A stretch of DNA of 64,000 bases, taken from Klebsiella pneumoniae (lineage in GTDB: Bacteria; Pseudomonadota; Gammaproteobacteria; Pseudomonadales; UBA5518). Positions within the stretch are counted from its first letter, which is position 1; every line of letters starts with the position of its first letter. Both the position numbers and the translations under genes were made by a program. Under the pieces are notes generated by a model. The model worked only from the letters and a program-made list of their open reading frames with translations, ran no database searches and had not been told where the DNA came from. The stretch lies in NCBI GenBank assembly GCA_945862145.1, contig CAMAXE010000025.1:1-64000 (forward strand). Reading direction: 5' to 3'. Positions 47,955 to 56,525 of this stretch are shown here, one piece after another.

Positions 47955-49253
47955 TCAGGCCTGCGGCAATTCAGCGGATATGGCGCGCGCCAAGTCCGGA
48001 TTCTCCGCATCCTCTTCGCGCAACTGCCCTTCCCACTTCGATACAACCGCCGTCGCCACGCTGTTGCCAACGACATTGGTGGCCGAGCGCGCCATATCAA
48101 GAAAGTGATCGACCCCGAGCAACAACAACAACCCGGCCTCGGGAATATTGAATTGCGACAGCGTGGCGGCAATCACCACCAGTGACGCGCGCGGCACACC
48201 CGCCATGCCCTTGGAGGTAACCATCAGCGTGAGCAGCATGGTGAGCTGCTGCGCCAACGTGAGTTCAATGCCATAGGCCTGTGCGATGAACATCACGGCG
48301 AAGGTGCAGTACATCATCGAGCCGTCGAGATTGAAGGAATAACCCAGCGGCAGCACGAAGGACGCCACGCGATTGCTGCAACCGAAGCGCTCGAGCTGTG
48401 CCAGCGTGCGCGGATACGCCGCCTCGCTGGAGGCCGTGGCAAAGGCGAGCACCACGGGCTCGCGTACGGCGCGGAACAAGGTGATCGCACGGCGGCCGAT
48501 CACTGCCCAGGCTGCGGCGAACAAGACGAGCCACAGCACCAGGATGGCGAAATAGAACTCCATCATGAAGGTGCCATACACCGCCAGAATGCCGAGCCCG
48601 CTTTTCGCCACCGCCGCCGACACCGCCGCGAAAACCGCCAGCGGCGCGAACCACATCACCAGCATGGTCAGCTTGAGCATCACGTAGGAAAGCCCTTCCA
48701 GCGCCTCCACCAGCACAGCAGCGGGCTTGCCGACACCCGCGCAGGCGACGCCGAAAAACACCGAGAACACCACGATCTGGAGGATCTCGTTACGCGCCAT
48801 GCCATCAACGATGCTGACCGGAACCAGGTGCAGGATGAACTCCTGCAAACCGAACTCCGTGGTGGCGATGCCACTGCTGGCGCCAGCATCCGGCAGGCTG
48901 ATGCCCATGCTGATACCGGGTTGGAAGAAATTGACCAGCACCAGGCCGAGCGCAAGCGATGTCAGCGAGGCGCAGAGAAACCACAGAAAAGCCTTGAGCC
49001 CGATGCGCCCGACCGAACCGGTATCGCCCATCTTCGCGATCCCGACGACCAGGGTCGCAAAGACCAGCGGCGCGATCACCATCTTGATCAGCCGCAGAAA
49101 CACCGTAGTGATCAGCGTGAAACCCTTCACCCAGCCCGTGGTGTCGGGCACGGTGGCGTGCAGCACGGCGCCGCATCCTAGCCCGAGCAAAAGCCCGCCA
49201 AGGATCCACACCGTGAGCGAGTTGCCGCTAGAGCTGTTCGCGGAAGATTCCAT
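47955..49253 (-). CDS. Dicarboxylate/amino acid:cation symporter (DAACS)
   Basis: A 432-aa inner-membrane transporter of the glutamate/C4-dicarboxylate family. The HP1 loop carries ATASSEAAYP, TM7 carries NLDGS (NMDGT in other members), and the substrate region is DMARSATNVVGN, in which the Arg that binds acidic side chains precedes SATN. Family length is about 430 aa, so it is complete. AGGA ten bases upstream supports ATG 49253; an in-frame extension of 18 codons upstream is less likely. It probably imports aspartate, glutamate or a C4-dicarboxylate. Confidence 0.85.
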   Translation of the reverse strand: MESSANSSSGNSLTVWILGGLLLGLGCGAVLHATVPDTTGWVKGFTLITTVFLRLIKMVIAPLVFATLVVGIAKMGDTGSVGRIGLKAFLWFLCASLTSLALGLVLVNFFQPGISMGISLPDAGASSGIATTEFGLQEFILHLVPVSIVDGMARNEILQIVVFSVFFGVACAGVGKPAAVLVEALEGLSYVMLKLTMLVMWFAPLAVFAAVSAAVAKSGLGILAVYGTFMMEFYFAILVLWLVLFAAAWAVIGRRAITLFRAVREPVVLAFATASSEAAYPRTLAQLERFGCSNRVASFVLPLGYSFNLDGSMMYCTFAVMFIAQAYGIELTLAQQLTMLLTLMVTSKGMAGVPRASLVVIAATLSQFNIPEAGLLLLLGVDHFLDMARSATNVVGNSVATAVVSKWEGQLREEDAENPDLARAISAELPQA

Positions 49254-49343
49254 GCGCCGGATGTCCTGTGTCTGCAGACCGCGCAACGGTGTCACGATTC
49301 CCCACAACTGCCAAGTGTGGGTGATCCACTGCGACGATCGAAC

Positions 49344-50309
49344 TCATGGTGCCGCCAGTTCAAGCCGCGCAACCAGGCGCTGCGCGGCCGCATGGGGATC
49401 GAGCGTCAGATCACGCACGGCCTCGATGAGTACCGCGGCATCAGGCCGCGCGAGGGCTGCGTCGAGCAGTCGCCGGGTGGCAGCGTCGCGCAACAGCTTG
49501 AGGAACACCGCATAGGCCCGCGCCGCGCGACGTCCCGGTAGCGCACCAGTATCGGCGAGCGCTTGTGCGTGCGCATCCAGCGCATCGACGACGGCCGCCG
49601 CACCCTCGCATTTCGATGCCACCGCGGGAATTACAGGGGGTATCCAGCCTCCCTCGGGCTGGTGCTGTGTGCGCAAGTGCAGAGCAAGTTCGAGCTGGCG
49701 CTGGGCTTGCGAGGCACCCTCGCGATCGGCCTTGTTCAACACAAAAATATCACCCGCCTCCATGAGACCCGCCTTGATGGCCTGCACCTCGTCGCCCAAT
49801 CCGGGCACCGCGACGATCAGCGTGGTATCTGCAAGTGACACGATCTCGATTTCCTCCTGACCCACGCCGACGGTCTCGACGAGTATCGTGTCGTAGCCCA
49901 TCGCATCCAGCACCAGCAGCGCATCGAAGCTCGCACGCGCGAGCCCGCCGTGCTGGCCACGGCTACCCATCGAGCGGATGAACACACCCGGATCGGCCGC
50001 GTGCTGCTGCATGCGCACGCGGTCACCGAGCACCGCGCCGCCCGTGAACGGGCTGGAGGGATCAATCGCCACCACCCCCACCGTGCGGCCGCGGCGGCGC
50101 AGTTCGCCGATCAGCATGCTCGCCAGCGTCGACTTGCCAGCCCCCGGCGAGCCGGTGATACCCACCACGCGCGCTCGCCCGGTATGCGGATACAACTGCG
50201 CGAGCGCCTCGGCGCCACGCGGGTCGCAGTCTTCGAGCCAGCGGATAAGACGCGCTCCCGCAGCAACCTCGCGCGCCAGCACGCGATCTGCCATTTCACG
50301 GGCCGTCAT
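49344..50309 (-). CDS. meaB: MeaB-type G-protein chaperone of B12 mutases
   Basis: A 321-aa GTPase that protects and reactivates adenosylcobalamin-dependent acyl-CoA mutases and gates cofactor loading. Walker A is GITGSPGAGKST, the switch region is ETVGVGQEE, and the base-recognition motif is NKAD. The C-terminal helices form the dimer arm. It follows the B12-binding subunit gene by 174 bases on the same strand, but the mutase catalytic subunit is not in the window. Confidence 0.88.
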   Translation of the reverse strand: MTAREMADRVLAREVAAGARLIRWLEDCDPRGAEALAQLYPHTGRARVVGITGSPGAGKSTLASMLIGELRRRGRTVGVVAIDPSSPFTGGAVLGDRVRMQQHAADPGVFIRSMGSRGQHGGLARASFDALLVLDAMGYDTILVETVGVGQEEIEIVSLADTTLIVAVPGLGDEVQAIKAGLMEAGDIFVLNKADREGASQAQRQLELALHLRTQHQPEGGWIPPVIPAVASKCEGAAAVVDALDAHAQALADTGALPGRRAARAYAVFLKLLRDAATRRLLDAALARPDAAVLIEAVRDLTLDPHAAAQRLVARLELAAP

Positions 50310-50483
50310 GCCGGACTCATCGTGGTTGCCATATGTATTGGATCTCGCGGAGGAACGTGGCCCCGAGCCTCATGGCAGGCAGGTGGCCGCATTGGGCCAC
50401 TATCAGCAACGCGGAGTGCGCGGGTCGCGATGTGCGAGGCCTGCCTGTGAGACACGCCGCACAAGGCATTCGCGCTGGAACCA

Positions 50484-50900
50484 TCAGACGGAGGCGGCAG
50501 CATCACGCTGCCTGCGCCAGTCGTTCAGGTAGTCGATGATCTCCTGCGTGCTGGCACCCATGATGAAAATCCGCGCCACACCGGCTTCGTGAAGCGAGGC
50601 CTGGTCTTCTTCGGGCACCACGCCACCGACGATGAGCAGCTTGTCAGCGCCGCCCTGCTCGCGCAGCAGCCGCGCGAGTTCGGGGATATGGCGCATATGC
50701 GCCGCCGACAGCGAGGACACACCCACCACGTCGACATCCTCCTGGATGGCCGTGGCAGCCACCGCGGCGGCAGTCTGCTTGAGACCCGTGAAGATCACCT
50801 CCATGCCCGCATCACGGAGCGCGTGGGCGATAACGGTGACGCCCACGGTGTGGGTGTCCAGGCCCAGCTTGGCCAGCAGCACGCGAAGCGGAGGCGTCAT
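50484..50900 (-). CDS. Cobalamin-binding subunit of acyl-CoA mutase
   Basis: A 138-aa free-standing B12-binding domain. The cobalamin motif DTHTVG (DxHxxG) is near residue 15, and GGVVPEED with IFIMGAS near the C-terminus match the loops around the nucleotide tail. Separate small subunits of this kind occur in isobutyryl-, 2-hydroxyisobutyryl- and archaeal methylmalonyl-CoA mutases. GGGAG nine bases upstream fixes ATG 50900. The large catalytic subunit must be encoded elsewhere. Confidence 0.83.
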   Translation of the reverse strand: MTPPLRVLLAKLGLDTHTVGVTVIAHALRDAGMEVIFTGLKQTAAAVAATAIQEDVDVVGVSSLSAAHMRHIPELARLLREQGGADKLLIVGGVVPEEDQASLHEAGVARIFIMGASTQEIIDYLNDWRRQRDAAASV

Positions 50901-51118
50901 GTATTCGATCTCCCGGAGCATAAAAATCCCAAGCAACGGGCCGGAGTCTGCCCCAAGCCGGCACAGGACACCACACTCCCGGCATGGGCCTGCCCGCTCG
51001 GCGGGACCAAGCCTCATTTTGTGGTCTATGATCGGCCCGCACGATCGTGATGACGGCACAGAGTCCGGCACGATCGCGGCCGTCCGCCCCGGACATGCCG
51101 ACACCACGAGGATCACGC

Positions 51119-51907
51119 ATGACATTCCTGCGCTACGAACAGGACGGCCACGTCGTCACCCTGACGATGGACCAGCCCACCTCGCGCAACGCCCTCACCG
51201 GCAACACGGCGGTGGCGGAATTCGTTGCCGCAGCGCGCCGCATCGCCAGCGATACGAGTGTGCGGGTGGCGATCATCACCGGCGCAGGCCCGGTGTTCTC
51301 CTCCGGCGGCAATGTGAAGGACATGCAGCGTTTCTTTGGCGACGATGCCACGCCCGTGGCCATCGCCGAGGAATACCGTCAGGGCATCCAGCAATTGACG
51401 CTCGCGATCCACGACCTCGCCGTCCCCGCAATCGCAGCGGTGAACGGTCCGGCCGTGGGTGCCGGCTGCGATCTCGCCTGCATGTGCGATATACGCATCG
51501 CCTCAGAAAGCGCCACGTTTGCCGAGAGTTTCATCAAGGTTGGCCTCATTCCGGGCGACGGTGGAGCCTGGCTCCTGCCACGCATAGTCGGCCGCTCGCG
51601 AGCCGCCGAGATGGCCTTCACCGGCGAGGCCATCAGCGCGCAGGAGGCACTTGCCTGCGGCTTGGTCTCGCGCGTGGTACCGCCCGAACAGCTCCTTGGC
51701 GCAGCCCGCGAACTCGCCAACCGAATCGCCGCCAATCCCGGCCCCACGCTGCGCCTCACCAAGAAGCTGCAACGCGAAGGCGAGCATCTGCGGCTCGACT
51801 CGCTGCTCGAGCTATCCGCCGGCTACCAAGCGCTCGCCCACAAGACGCCCGAACATCGCGAAGCGGTGATGGCCTTTATCGAGAAGCGGAAACCGGTTTT
51901 CGACTGA
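51119..51907 (+). CDS. Crotonase-family enoyl-CoA hydratase/isomerase
   Basis: A 262-aa crotonase-fold protein. The oxyanion-hole segments are SSGGNVKDM and NGPAVGAGCDLA. Of the two catalytic Glu residues of enoyl-CoA hydratase, the first position is Asp (GAGCDLA) and the second is Phe (FAESF), so normal hydration is doubtful. The block VGLIPGDGGAWLLPR resembles PaaG-type isomerases, where an Asp just after the Pro is the base. An isomerase or a related CoA-thioester reaction is therefore more likely. GAGG eight bases upstream supports the start. Confidence 0.78.
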   Translation: MTFLRYEQDGHVVTLTMDQPTSRNALTGNTAVAEFVAAARRIASDTSVRVAIITGAGPVFSSGGNVKDMQRFFGDDATPVAIAEEYRQGIQQLTLAIHDLAVPAIAAVNGPAVGAGCDLACMCDIRIASESATFAESFIKVGLIPGDGGAWLLPRIVGRSRAAEMAFTGEAISAQEALACGLVSRVVPPEQLLGAARELANRIAANPGPTLRLTKKLQREGEHLRLDSLLELSAGYQALAHKTPEHREAVMAFIEKRKPVFD

Positions 51908-52014
51908 GGCGTCCGCGAGCAGGGGTGGGCGTACGCGTCCAGCCTTGTGCAGATGGCAGCATCCGCGAGCCGGAAGCGGGGAGCGGTTCGCGGCTACCGG
52001 CGCTGGGTACATCC

Positions 52015-52080
52015 CTGTACCGCGCCTACCGGTATGTCCGGGATCGCTCCCGGCGATCCCGGACATATAGGCGCGCCGCA
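52015..52080 (-). repeat. Palindromic element, copy 1 (minus orientation)
   Basis: A 14-bp perfect inverted repeat (52033-52046 with 52054-52067) around the loop CTCCCGG, extended by an outer 8-bp arm (52021-52028 with 52068-52075) after a 4-base bulge. Its reverse complement aligns along about 60 bases with the element at 52771-52834. It lies about 110 bases after the crotonase gene. The 51908-52014 stretch before it has no other feature I can support. Confidence 0.8.
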
Positions 52081-52140
52081 AATCGCTCCCCGCTCCCGAC
52101 TCGCTCGAACGAACTTTTCGCCACTCCCAATCGAGCGCCT

Positions 52141-52755
52141 CGCTGTTCCTGGGTGTAGGAGCGCGCCATGCGCGCGACATGCGCTGCAGGCGTGGTTGTT
52201 CGCGGGCATGGCCCGCTCCTACGGGGGAATGCCTGCGTCGAGACGGCACGGCAAACGATCGAACGATGCGAGCGCTTCGGCAATCCCGCTCCGGGGCCTC
52301 GCTGTTCGTGGGTGTAGGAGCGCGCCATGCGCGCAACATGCGCTGCAGGCGTGGTTGTTCGCGGGCATGGCCCGCTCCTACCGGGGAATGCCTGCGTCGA
52401 GACGGCACGGCAAACGATCGAACGATGCGAGCGCTTCGGCAATCCCGCTCTGGGACCTCGCTGTTCCTGGGTGTAGGAGCGCGCCATGCGCGCGACATGC
52501 GTTGCAGGTGTGGGTGTTCGCGGGCGTGGCCCGCTCCTACCGGGGAATGACTGCGTCGAGACGGCACGGCAAACGATCGAACGATGCGAGCGCTTCGGCA
52601 ATCCCGCTCTGGGACCTCGCTGTTCCTGGGTGTAGGAGCGCGCCATGCGCGCGACATGCGTTGCAGGTGTGGCTGATCGCGGGCATGGCCCGCTCCTAGG
52701 GGGGGTTTGCCTGCGTCGAGACGGCACGGCACGGCAAACAATCGAGCGATTCGGG
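52141..52755. repeat. 159-bp tandem array of paired REP-like palindromes, x4
   Basis: The unit starts CGCTGTTCCTGGG and recurs exactly 159 bases apart at 52141, 52300, 52459 and 52618, the last copy being shortened. Each unit contains GTAGGAGCGCGCCATGCGCG and, about 45 bases later, the inverse form ending in GCCCGCTCCTAC, so it is a head-to-head REP pair (BIME-like). The spacer holds conserved GACGGCACGGCAAACGATCG. Open frames through the array are repeat artefacts. Confidence 0.92.
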
Positions 52756-52770
52756 ATGTGGGTCTTCACC

Positions 52771-52834
52771 GTGAGCGCGCCTTCATCCGGGAAATCGCCG
52801 GGAGCGATTTCACGGATGCAGGTAGCCGGCGCAC
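52771..52834 (+). repeat. Palindromic element, copy 2 (plus orientation)
   Basis: Arms 52784-52797 and 52805-52818 pair over 14 bp with one mismatch around the loop CCGGGAG. It is the inverted homologue of the element at 52015-52080: flanks and loop agree, while the stem sequence differs on both sides together (GGGATCG/CGATCCC versus GAAATCG/CGATTTC). The two copies bracket the 159-bp REP array. Confidence 0.8.
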
Positions 52835-52878
52835 AGGGAGGTGCGGCGGCGTTAGCGAGCGGAGAGGACCCGCATCCC

Positions 52879-52989
52879 GAAGCGCGGGTGCTGCAATCTC
52901 GAGACTGTGCGACCCGGAGCGCTTGTGCTGCAATCGTAAAACCGCACAGCCCGAAGCGCGGCTGCCGCAACCGTAAGACCAGACGATCC
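52879..52989. repeat. Degenerate 37-bp tandem repeat x3
   Basis: Three adjacent 37-base units (52879, 52916, 52953), each starting G(A/G)AGCGC and containing TGC(T/C)GCAA(T/C)C ten bases in. They agree at roughly two thirds of positions. They lie between the palindromic element and the end of the acyl-CoA ligase gene; no gene is visible here. Confidence 0.75.
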
Positions 52990-53029
52990 GGCAGCAATCG
53001 CTCACTGCACCCGGCAAAACAGGCCTTTC

Positions 53030-54592
53030 TCAGAGCGAAACGTCGTAAGCCGTACGCAGATTTCGCTTCAATATCTTGCCGCTGGGATTGCGCGGCAGGG
53101 CAGCGGTGAAAATCACGCGCTTGGGACACTTGAAGTGCGCCAGATGCTCACGGCAATGGGCTATGACAGCAGCCTCGTCCAGCGTCATATCGGCTTTCAC
53201 CACGATGACCGCAGTCACCGCCTCCACCCAGCGCGGATCGCTGAGCGCAATCACGGCGACTTCAGAAACGCCGGGCAGGCGGTAAATGCACTCCTCAACT
53301 TCGCGGCTCGCCACGTTCTCGCCGCCGGTCTTGATCATGTCCTTCTTGCGGTCGACGACCGTGAGGTAGCCCTCCTCGTCCATCACGCCGAGATCACCAG
53401 AGTGGAACCAGCCACCCGCGAAGGCTTCCTCGGTCTTCTTCGGGTCGTTCAGGTAACCGAGCAGCAGTTGCGGCGAGCGGTGCACGATCTCGCCCACCGT
53501 ACCGCGCGGCACTTCCACGCAGTCCTCGTCCGCGATCATCGTCTCGACGTTCAGCACCGGGCGGCCCGCGGAACCGGCCTTGCGGATCTGGTCCTCGGGC
53601 CCCAGCACGGTGGCGGTGGGCGCGATCTCCGTTTGCCCGTAGATGTTCCAGAAGCGCGCGCCGGGCAGGCGCTGCTGCATTTCCTGCAGGATGGCCACCG
53701 GCATGATGGACGCGCCGTAATAACACTTGCGCAAGCTCGAGAGATCGTGATTCTCGAAGGCCGGCGAACGCAGCAGTGATATCCACACCGTAGGCGGCGC
53801 AAAGAAGGACGTGATGCGTCGCGACTCGATCAACGCCAACACCACGTCCGGCACGGGCGCCGGGATGATCACGTTCTGCGCGCCGTTGTAGAGCATGGGT
53901 CCGAAGAAGGTGTCGAGCTGCGCGCAGTGGAAGAGCGGCATCGCATGGAGCATGGTGTCGTCGGCCGAGAACTCCGCCGCCACCATCACGCTCACATACT
54001 GCGCGATCACCGACTCGTGCGAGAGCATCGCGCCCTTGGGCAGGGACTCGGTGCCGCTGGTGTAGAGAATCTGCGCCAGCATGCCGGCGTCCAGCGCAGG
54101 CTCCTGCCAGCGCGCTCCCGTTGGCGGGGAGCACAACTCGTCGAAAGAGATCATCCCCGCCACCGGCGCGCCTGTGGCGGCCGGCAGCCATACGAAACGC
54201 TCCACTTGCGTGTCCTGCGCGCTCGCCTCGCAGCCCACCGGGGCGTGCTCGCTGTCGACACACAGCATCCGTGCGCCGGAGTGACGCAGGACGAAGGCGA
54301 TCTCTGCGGCATTCAGCATGAAATTCACCGGCACCAGCACGGCGCCGGCGCGAGCAAGCGCAAATCGCGTCGCGATAAAAGCATGCGAATTGCGCGACAG
54401 GATTGCCACCCGGTCGCCGGGGCTCACGCCACGCGCCTGCAGCGACAGCGCGAGGCGGTCTACCACCGCGTCGAGCTCTGCATAGCTCCAGCGCACATCC
54501 CCGAATTCGAGCGCCATGCGCGCGGGGAGACGCCGAGCGCTACGTCGCAGCAAATCCGCGATGGTCTGGCGTCTGGCCTCTACGATGCTCAT
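53030..54592 (-). CDS. Acyl-CoA synthetase (AMP-binding)
   Basis: A 520-aa adenylate-forming ligase that activates a carboxylic acid with ATP and CoA. The P-loop is ILYTSGTESLPKG at about residue 165, the A5 motif NIYGQTE is present, and the hinge region reads HSGDLGVMDEEGYL then VDRKKDMIKTGGENV. PRNPSGKILKR supplies the A10 catalytic Lys. GTGGAG six bases before ATG 54592 fixes the start; upstream in-frame ATGs lack such a site. It is divergent from the amidohydrolase gene. The acid substrate is unknown, but it is likely medium-chain or cyclic given the neighbouring BVMOs. Confidence 0.85.
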   Translation of the reverse strand: MSIVEARRQTIADLLRRSARRLPARMALEFGDVRWSYAELDAVVDRLALSLQARGVSPGDRVAILSRNSHAFIATRFALARAGAVLVPVNFMLNAAEIAFVLRHSGARMLCVDSEHAPVGCEASAQDTQVERFVWLPAATGAPVAGMISFDELCSPPTGARWQEPALDAGMLAQILYTSGTESLPKGAMLSHESVIAQYVSVMVAAEFSADDTMLHAMPLFHCAQLDTFFGPMLYNGAQNVIIPAPVPDVVLALIESRRITSFFAPPTVWISLLRSPAFENHDLSSLRKCYYGASIMPVAILQEMQQRLPGARFWNIYGQTEIAPTATVLGPEDQIRKAGSAGRPVLNVETMIADEDCVEVPRGTVGEIVHRSPQLLLGYLNDPKKTEEAFAGGWFHSGDLGVMDEEGYLTVVDRKKDMIKTGGENVASREVEECIYRLPGVSEVAVIALSDPRWVEAVTAVIVVKADMTLDEAAVIAHCREHLAHFKCPKRVIFTAALPRNPSGKILKRNLRTAYDVSL

Positions 54593-54706
54593 CAGTGGCT
54601 CCACATGCATGTAACGACCAGGGGTTATTTTATTGCTAAGCTGATGCGATAGGCACGGGTTCCGGCGGTCCGGAGCTGGCAAGAATAACCAAACTGGAGC
54701 GGGCAC

Positions 54707-55930
54707 ATGGGCTTCACCACAGGCGCGATGCAGCGCGACTTCCTCGGCACATCCGACACGACCGTCATCGATATCGATGCCCATTTCGAGCCGGGGAACG
54801 ACTGGCTCCATCCCTTCCCGGAACTCGCCCGGAGGCTACCCGTCCTCGACCCCGGGCTGATTGCGGTGGACTCGATCATCGGGGACCTGTTGCGCGACGT
54901 TCCTTCAGCTGAACGCCCTCCGCTGTCCGAGCTTCTCCCGCCCGGTTTGTCGACACTCTACGGCCTCGAAAAAGCCGGTGAATCCGTGCGACGCGCCGAA
55001 TTCGAAGGAAAGCACCAATTCGAGGTGGCGAACGCGCACGCGCGGCTCAAATGGATGGATGAGCAGGGCATCCACCTGCAACACGTCATCTGCCTCTCGG
55101 GCATCGCCTACGGGCTACAGGTGGCGGACCCGGGCCTGCGGCGGGAAGTGATACAGGCAGCAAACACCTGGCTCGCCGACACCTGTGCGTCCGGAAACGG
55201 CAGGCTGTATCCGGTGACTGCCCTGGACTATTCGGACATCGACGGGGCCGTAACCGAATTGCGGCGCATGCGTCGGCTGGGCTCGCGTTTCGTGCTGATT
55301 CCCGCCTATCCTGTAAACGGCGTGCCGCCCGCGCACCCGAGCTGGGACGTATTCTGGAGCGCGGTGGTGGACTGCGGCATGGTGGCCATGCTCCACACGG
55401 GTTTTGAGCACATGCGCTTCGACCCCGGCTGGGCGAACCTCGGCGCCGACGTGACCACCCTGCGCATGGTGGGCAGCGGACAGCGGCAGGTCGCACCCAA
55501 CACGCTGCTGAACGCGCTCTGCTACAGCGGCGTCTTCGAGCGCTTTCCGCTGCTAACCGTGGTGCTCGCCGAGGTGGGCACTGGTTGGCTGCCGTTCCTG
55601 TACCGCGAGATCGACGATCGCATCGCACCCACGGCGGAACTCTTTCTCGGCAAGTACACGCTGCCGATGAAGCCCAGCGAGTACCTCGCACGAAACGTCA
55701 AAGCCACGCCCCTCCGTGGCGGCAACGACACCCCGCTCGCACGGATCATGGAAGACCTGCCGCCTGGCATGCTGGTGTTCTCCAGCGATTTTCCGCACTT
55801 CGAGGGCTTCACGGAGCCCGCGCCCTACTTCGCCGGCGCGCTGTCCGGCCTCGACGCCGCGCAACGCAGTGCATTCGCGGGCGGCAGCATCGCGGACGTT
55901 TTTGCAAGAATGGGGCAGCCACTCTCCTGA
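54707..55930 (+). CDS. Amidohydrolase family 2 (metal-dependent) hydrolase
   Basis: A 407-aa TIM-barrel hydrolase. The N-terminal metal motif is VIDIDAHFEP, a central His is in AMLHTGFEHMRF, and the C-terminal Asp is in FSSDFPHFEG, as in the ACMSD/2-pyrone-hydrolase group of the amidohydrolase superfamily. Members hydrolyse C-C, C-O or lactone bonds or decarboxylate. Ring or lactone hydrolysis would fit its position beside the BVMO cluster, but this is inference. The gene converges with the SnoaL-like gene (15-base gap). Confidence 0.82.
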   Translation: MGFTTGAMQRDFLGTSDTTVIDIDAHFEPGNDWLHPFPELARRLPVLDPGLIAVDSIIGDLLRDVPSAERPPLSELLPPGLSTLYGLEKAGESVRRAEFEGKHQFEVANAHARLKWMDEQGIHLQHVICLSGIAYGLQVADPGLRREVIQAANTWLADTCASGNGRLYPVTALDYSDIDGAVTELRRMRRLGSRFVLIPAYPVNGVPPAHPSWDVFWSAVVDCGMVAMLHTGFEHMRFDPGWANLGADVTTLRMVGSGQRQVAPNTLLNALCYSGVFERFPLLTVVLAEVGTGWLPFLYREIDDRIAPTAELFLGKYTLPMKPSEYLARNVKATPLRGGNDTPLARIMEDLPPGMLVFSSDFPHFEGFTEPAPYFAGALSGLDAAQRSAFAGGSIADVFARMGQPLS

Positions 55931-55945
55931 GCGGCCGCACGGGAA

Positions 55946-56326
55946 TCAGAGCAGGCGCAGGATCTCGGCGGCGTAGCGCGAATCGTTGTATTCCTTCGCG
56001 CAGCATATGCGCCCGTCACGGAACTGGAACAGGAAGTGGTAGGTGTTGTTGTAGGCGCGCCCGTCGTTCAGCTGGAAATGCGACTCGGCCTCGATGGCCA
56101 CGCGATCCCCCTCCGCGGTGACCCCCTTCACCTCCATGCGACCGTCGCCTTTGTGCAAGCCGGCGAAGGCGTCCATCAGCGCCGAAAATTCCGCACGGGA
56201 CATGTTGCCTTGCCCGGGCACCCACCAGTAAACGTCCTCCGTCACGAGTGCGTCATCGATAATGCCCTGCGAAATTCGCTCAAGCATGGTCAATGCGGTG
56301 CGGCGGTTCTTTTCAGTCTCAGTCAT
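55946..56326 (-). CDS. SnoaL-like (NTF2-fold) protein
   Basis: A 126-aa protein of the SnoaL/limonene-epoxide-hydrolase-like fold. VYWWVPGQGNMSRAEFSALM is the start of the cone-shaped pocket and NNTYHFLFQFRDGRICCAKEY the characteristic C-terminal sheet. Members act as isomerases, hydrolases or cyclases on ketones and epoxides, or only bind ligands. No catalytic dyad can be named with confidence. It is divergent from the BVMO-esterase fusion, 199 bases away. Confidence 0.78.
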   Translation of the reverse strand: MTETEKNRRTALTMLERISQGIIDDALVTEDVYWWVPGQGNMSRAEFSALMDAFAGLHKGDGRMEVKGVTAEGDRVAIEAESHFQLNDGRAYNNTYHFLFQFRDGRICCAKEYNDSRYAAEILRLL

Positions 56327-56525
56327 CGAGGTTTCCTCGTTCGCGACGATCGCCTCCCCCGAGCTTACACGGCTGCCGCGGCAGACGTCTGCAGGCCTGC
56401 CAGAAGCCGCGCCGCCGGTCGCGAATGAAACCCCGCGGGTTATTAATGTATTCGTAAGTTATGTGCTCCGGGCAGCTGCTAGAATCCGGCCATGACACCG
56501 GACTTAGACCTACGACGGAGACGCC

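Noticed and set aside
51812-53129. Long open frames on both strands through the REP island, giving repetitive Arg/Ala-rich proteins
   Set aside because: They are produced by the 159-bp repeat (53 codons, so frames stay open), have no ribosome site and no recognisable domain.
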